Shown here: in pieces, positions 62,866 through 64,000 of the stretch
Layout: each line of letters starts with the position of its first letter
Position numbering within the stretch: the first letter of the stretch is position 1
DNA from: Shewanella glacialimarina
GTDB lineage: Bacteria > Pseudomonadota > Gammaproteobacteria > Enterobacterales > Shewanellaceae
Assembly: GCF_020511155.1 (NCBI RefSeq)
Contig: NZ_CP041216.1
Coordinates: 1,984,001-2,048,000 of the forward strand
Direction of reading: 5' to 3'
Length of the DNA stretch: 64,000 bases
Made by a program: the position numbers and the translations under genes
Notes under the pieces: generated by a model
Told to the model about the DNA's origin: nothing
Databases searched by the model: none
The model's input: the letters and a program-made list of their open reading frames with translations, nothing else

Positions 62866-63323
62866 CTATTGCATACTTGAGTGGTGTGTATCTTTAAATA
62901 ACGATATGATTTGTCCAATAGATGCATCATCCGTTCCGGCTAAAACCTGTTGGTAAATGTCATTAACGTGCTCAAGATCATGGGTGTTGGAAATGGTGAT
63001 AATGGATCTGCAAAAGTCGATATAGCGGAGTAACGATTGCTTCATTGGTTTCATGGTTTCACCAACACTCCATTCAAGGCTGCATTTTTCCAATTGTGTT
63101 GGCGCAAAGAAAAAATCAGTTGAGCTGACCACGTTTGCCAATATTCAGGAAATTCATGCAAAAATATCATCGTCGGTTTGCCCGCGGTGATGACTGTTGC
63201 AGTAGATATATCTTTTGCATTTATGGCATTAGTGACGTAAGTAGATTGTCCTGATTCAACGTAATGAATATTGACGTTATCCACTAAAATATTTTTATGC
63301 TCTAGCTTCATATTCAATCTCAT
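62866..63323 (-). pseudogene. Truncated/frameshifted alpha/beta hydrolase gene
   Basis: The N-terminal 65 or so residues are a normal alpha/beta hydrolase start: VDNVNIHYVESG, then a long insertion, then KPTMIFLHEFPEYWQTWSAQL. After that the frame reads IFSLRQHNWKNAALNG and stops at 63051. The adjacent frame remains open (62866-63141) and ends in RYIDFCRSI and QIISLFKDTHHSSMQ, which I do not recognise as hydrolase. The nucleophile elbow and catalytic Asp/His are absent. So a frameshift or an internal deletion has joined two unrelated pieces. Confidence 0.65.
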
Positions 63324-63390
63324 TGAGCTTGCCTGTCTATCCTTAAGAGACTTTATCTTAAGATTACACAGGACTTTGAATTAGAGGGCG

Positions 63391-64000
63391 TTAATCAAAA
63401 AATGCTACAGCATTTTCAATCGATTCACGGTCGGTGCGGGTATTATTAATTGCTGCTGATTCATCGGCGTAGCCAAAAGACATCCCAAATAAAATACCGC
63501 GTTCGGCAGGTAGGTTTAATATTTCTCTAACAGGATCGGGGAATTGTCCTAACGCACCTTGCATGCAATTTGATATGCCGTGATCTGCCATAATCAAAGA
63601 AAGCGTTTGAGCGTAAATGCCTAAATCAACAGCGCCCATAATGTCTAAGTATTTATCCATAGTGAAAAATACTGCGTGAGGGGCGTCGAAAAATTGCCAG
63701 TTACGCACCATCGCCATTTGACGGGCCTTTTTATCTTCTCGCGTTACACCTATTGAGCTATATAAAGCATTTGCGGAACCAAATTGTCGATCACGATGAA
63801 TACCTTGATATTGCGGGAGCCAATTAAAGTCAGGATTTGGCGAGGCACCGCTCATAAGTGTTTCCATAAATTTTTGCTTCAATGTGTCTTTTGTCTTACC
63901 TGAGACAACACAGGCTTGCCATGGCTGCACATTACAATTCGAAGGAGAGAGCTGTGCATGTGCAAAAATTAAATCTAAGGTTTCCTTGGCAACCTGTTTA
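63391..64000 (-). CDS. Nitroreductase-family FMN oxidoreductase (partial)
   Basis: The frame runs to the window edge: the residues TLDLIFAHAQLSPSNCNVQPW at 63917-63990 continue upstream, so the GTG at 63930 is not the start. The FMN-binding SPSNCNVQPWQACVV and the typical GIYAQTLSLIMADHGISNCMQG are present. About 203 residues are visible. It reduces nitro or quinone or enone groups with NAD(P)H. Its neighbour on the same strand is the hydrolase remnant. Confidence 0.88.
   Translation of the reverse strand, partial: KQVAKETLDLIFAHAQLSPSNCNVQPWQACVVSGKTKDTLKQKFMETLMSGASPNPDFNWLPQYQGIHRDRQFGSANALYSSIGVTREDKKARQMAMVRNWQFFDAPHAVFFTMDKYLDIMGAVDLGIYAQTLSLIMADHGISNCMQGALGQFPDPVREILNLPAERGILFGMSFGYADESAAINNTRTDRESIENAVAFFD

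Noticed and set aside
1..64000. CRISPR array, prophage or complete insertion sequence
   Set aside because: No regularly spaced repeats, no phage structural or integrase genes and no intact transposase are present.

Overview
The window comes from a gammaproteobacterium and most likely from the genus Shewanella. The support is the mix of genes: LolE, a complete TusDCB-E sulfur relay beside a YccA-type membrane protein, a PunR/PunC pair, a chemotaxis operon carrying a CrsA/CrsR-type partner switch, and MesX/MesD. The sequence is moderately AT-rich with long AT-rich spacers. I made no database searches; all family calls come from reading the proteins.

Layout. 0-6.3 kb is housekeeping: the end of lolE, the tusDCB-tusE operon, yccA, punR/punC and a tRNA-Ser(UGA) with its own promoter and terminator. 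6.3-26.3 kb is accessory. It holds a BLUF photoreceptor, a che operon (mcp, crsA, crsR, cheY, cheA, cheW, mcp, cheR, cheD, cheB), a RAYT transposase remnant, a GGDEF-EAL protein with a periplasmic binding protein, and a small group of DUF302, encapsulated-ferritin-like, truncated NhaA and PRC-barrel genes. It ends in a degenerate copy of the tRNA-Ser 3' flank and terminator, so the two flanks look like the ends of an inserted or rearranged block. 26.3-37.5 kb carries fumC, an orphan membrane-active-looking protein, agmatine deiminase plus an amidase, the mesX-mesD methionine synthase pair, decayed fumC fragments and a LysR regulator.

37.8-64 kb is a large catabolic cluster for acyl-CoA compounds. 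It contains a fatty-acyl-CoA ligase, two acyl-CoA dehydrogenases, an aminoglycoside-phosphotransferase-like kinase, three SDRs, an Old Yellow Enzyme reductase, an MDR enone reductase, a MaoC hydratase, a thiolase, two crotonases (one like dienoyl-CoA isomerase), lipases/esterases and a BASS transporter. It also has a molybdopterin oxidoreductase beside a cytochrome P460-like protein and a MoxR-VWA pair. One acyl-CoA dehydrogenase and the adjacent kinase together match the two halves of eukaryotic ACAD11 and resemble LvaC/LvaA. My reading is that the cluster feeds 4-hydroxy/4-oxo or unsaturated oxygenated fatty acids (oxylipin or lipid-peroxidation products) into beta-oxidation. A near-identical ~30-bp motif lies upstream of both the LysR gene and the maoC transcription unit and is a candidate operator for that regulator.

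The most unusual items are the ACAD11-like split pair with its putative regulon, the fumC-derived pseudogene fragments present in two places, the CheA linker with three GFGFF motifs, the ferritin-like gene without encapsulin beside a C-terminally truncated nhaA, and the tRNA-flanked 20-kb block.
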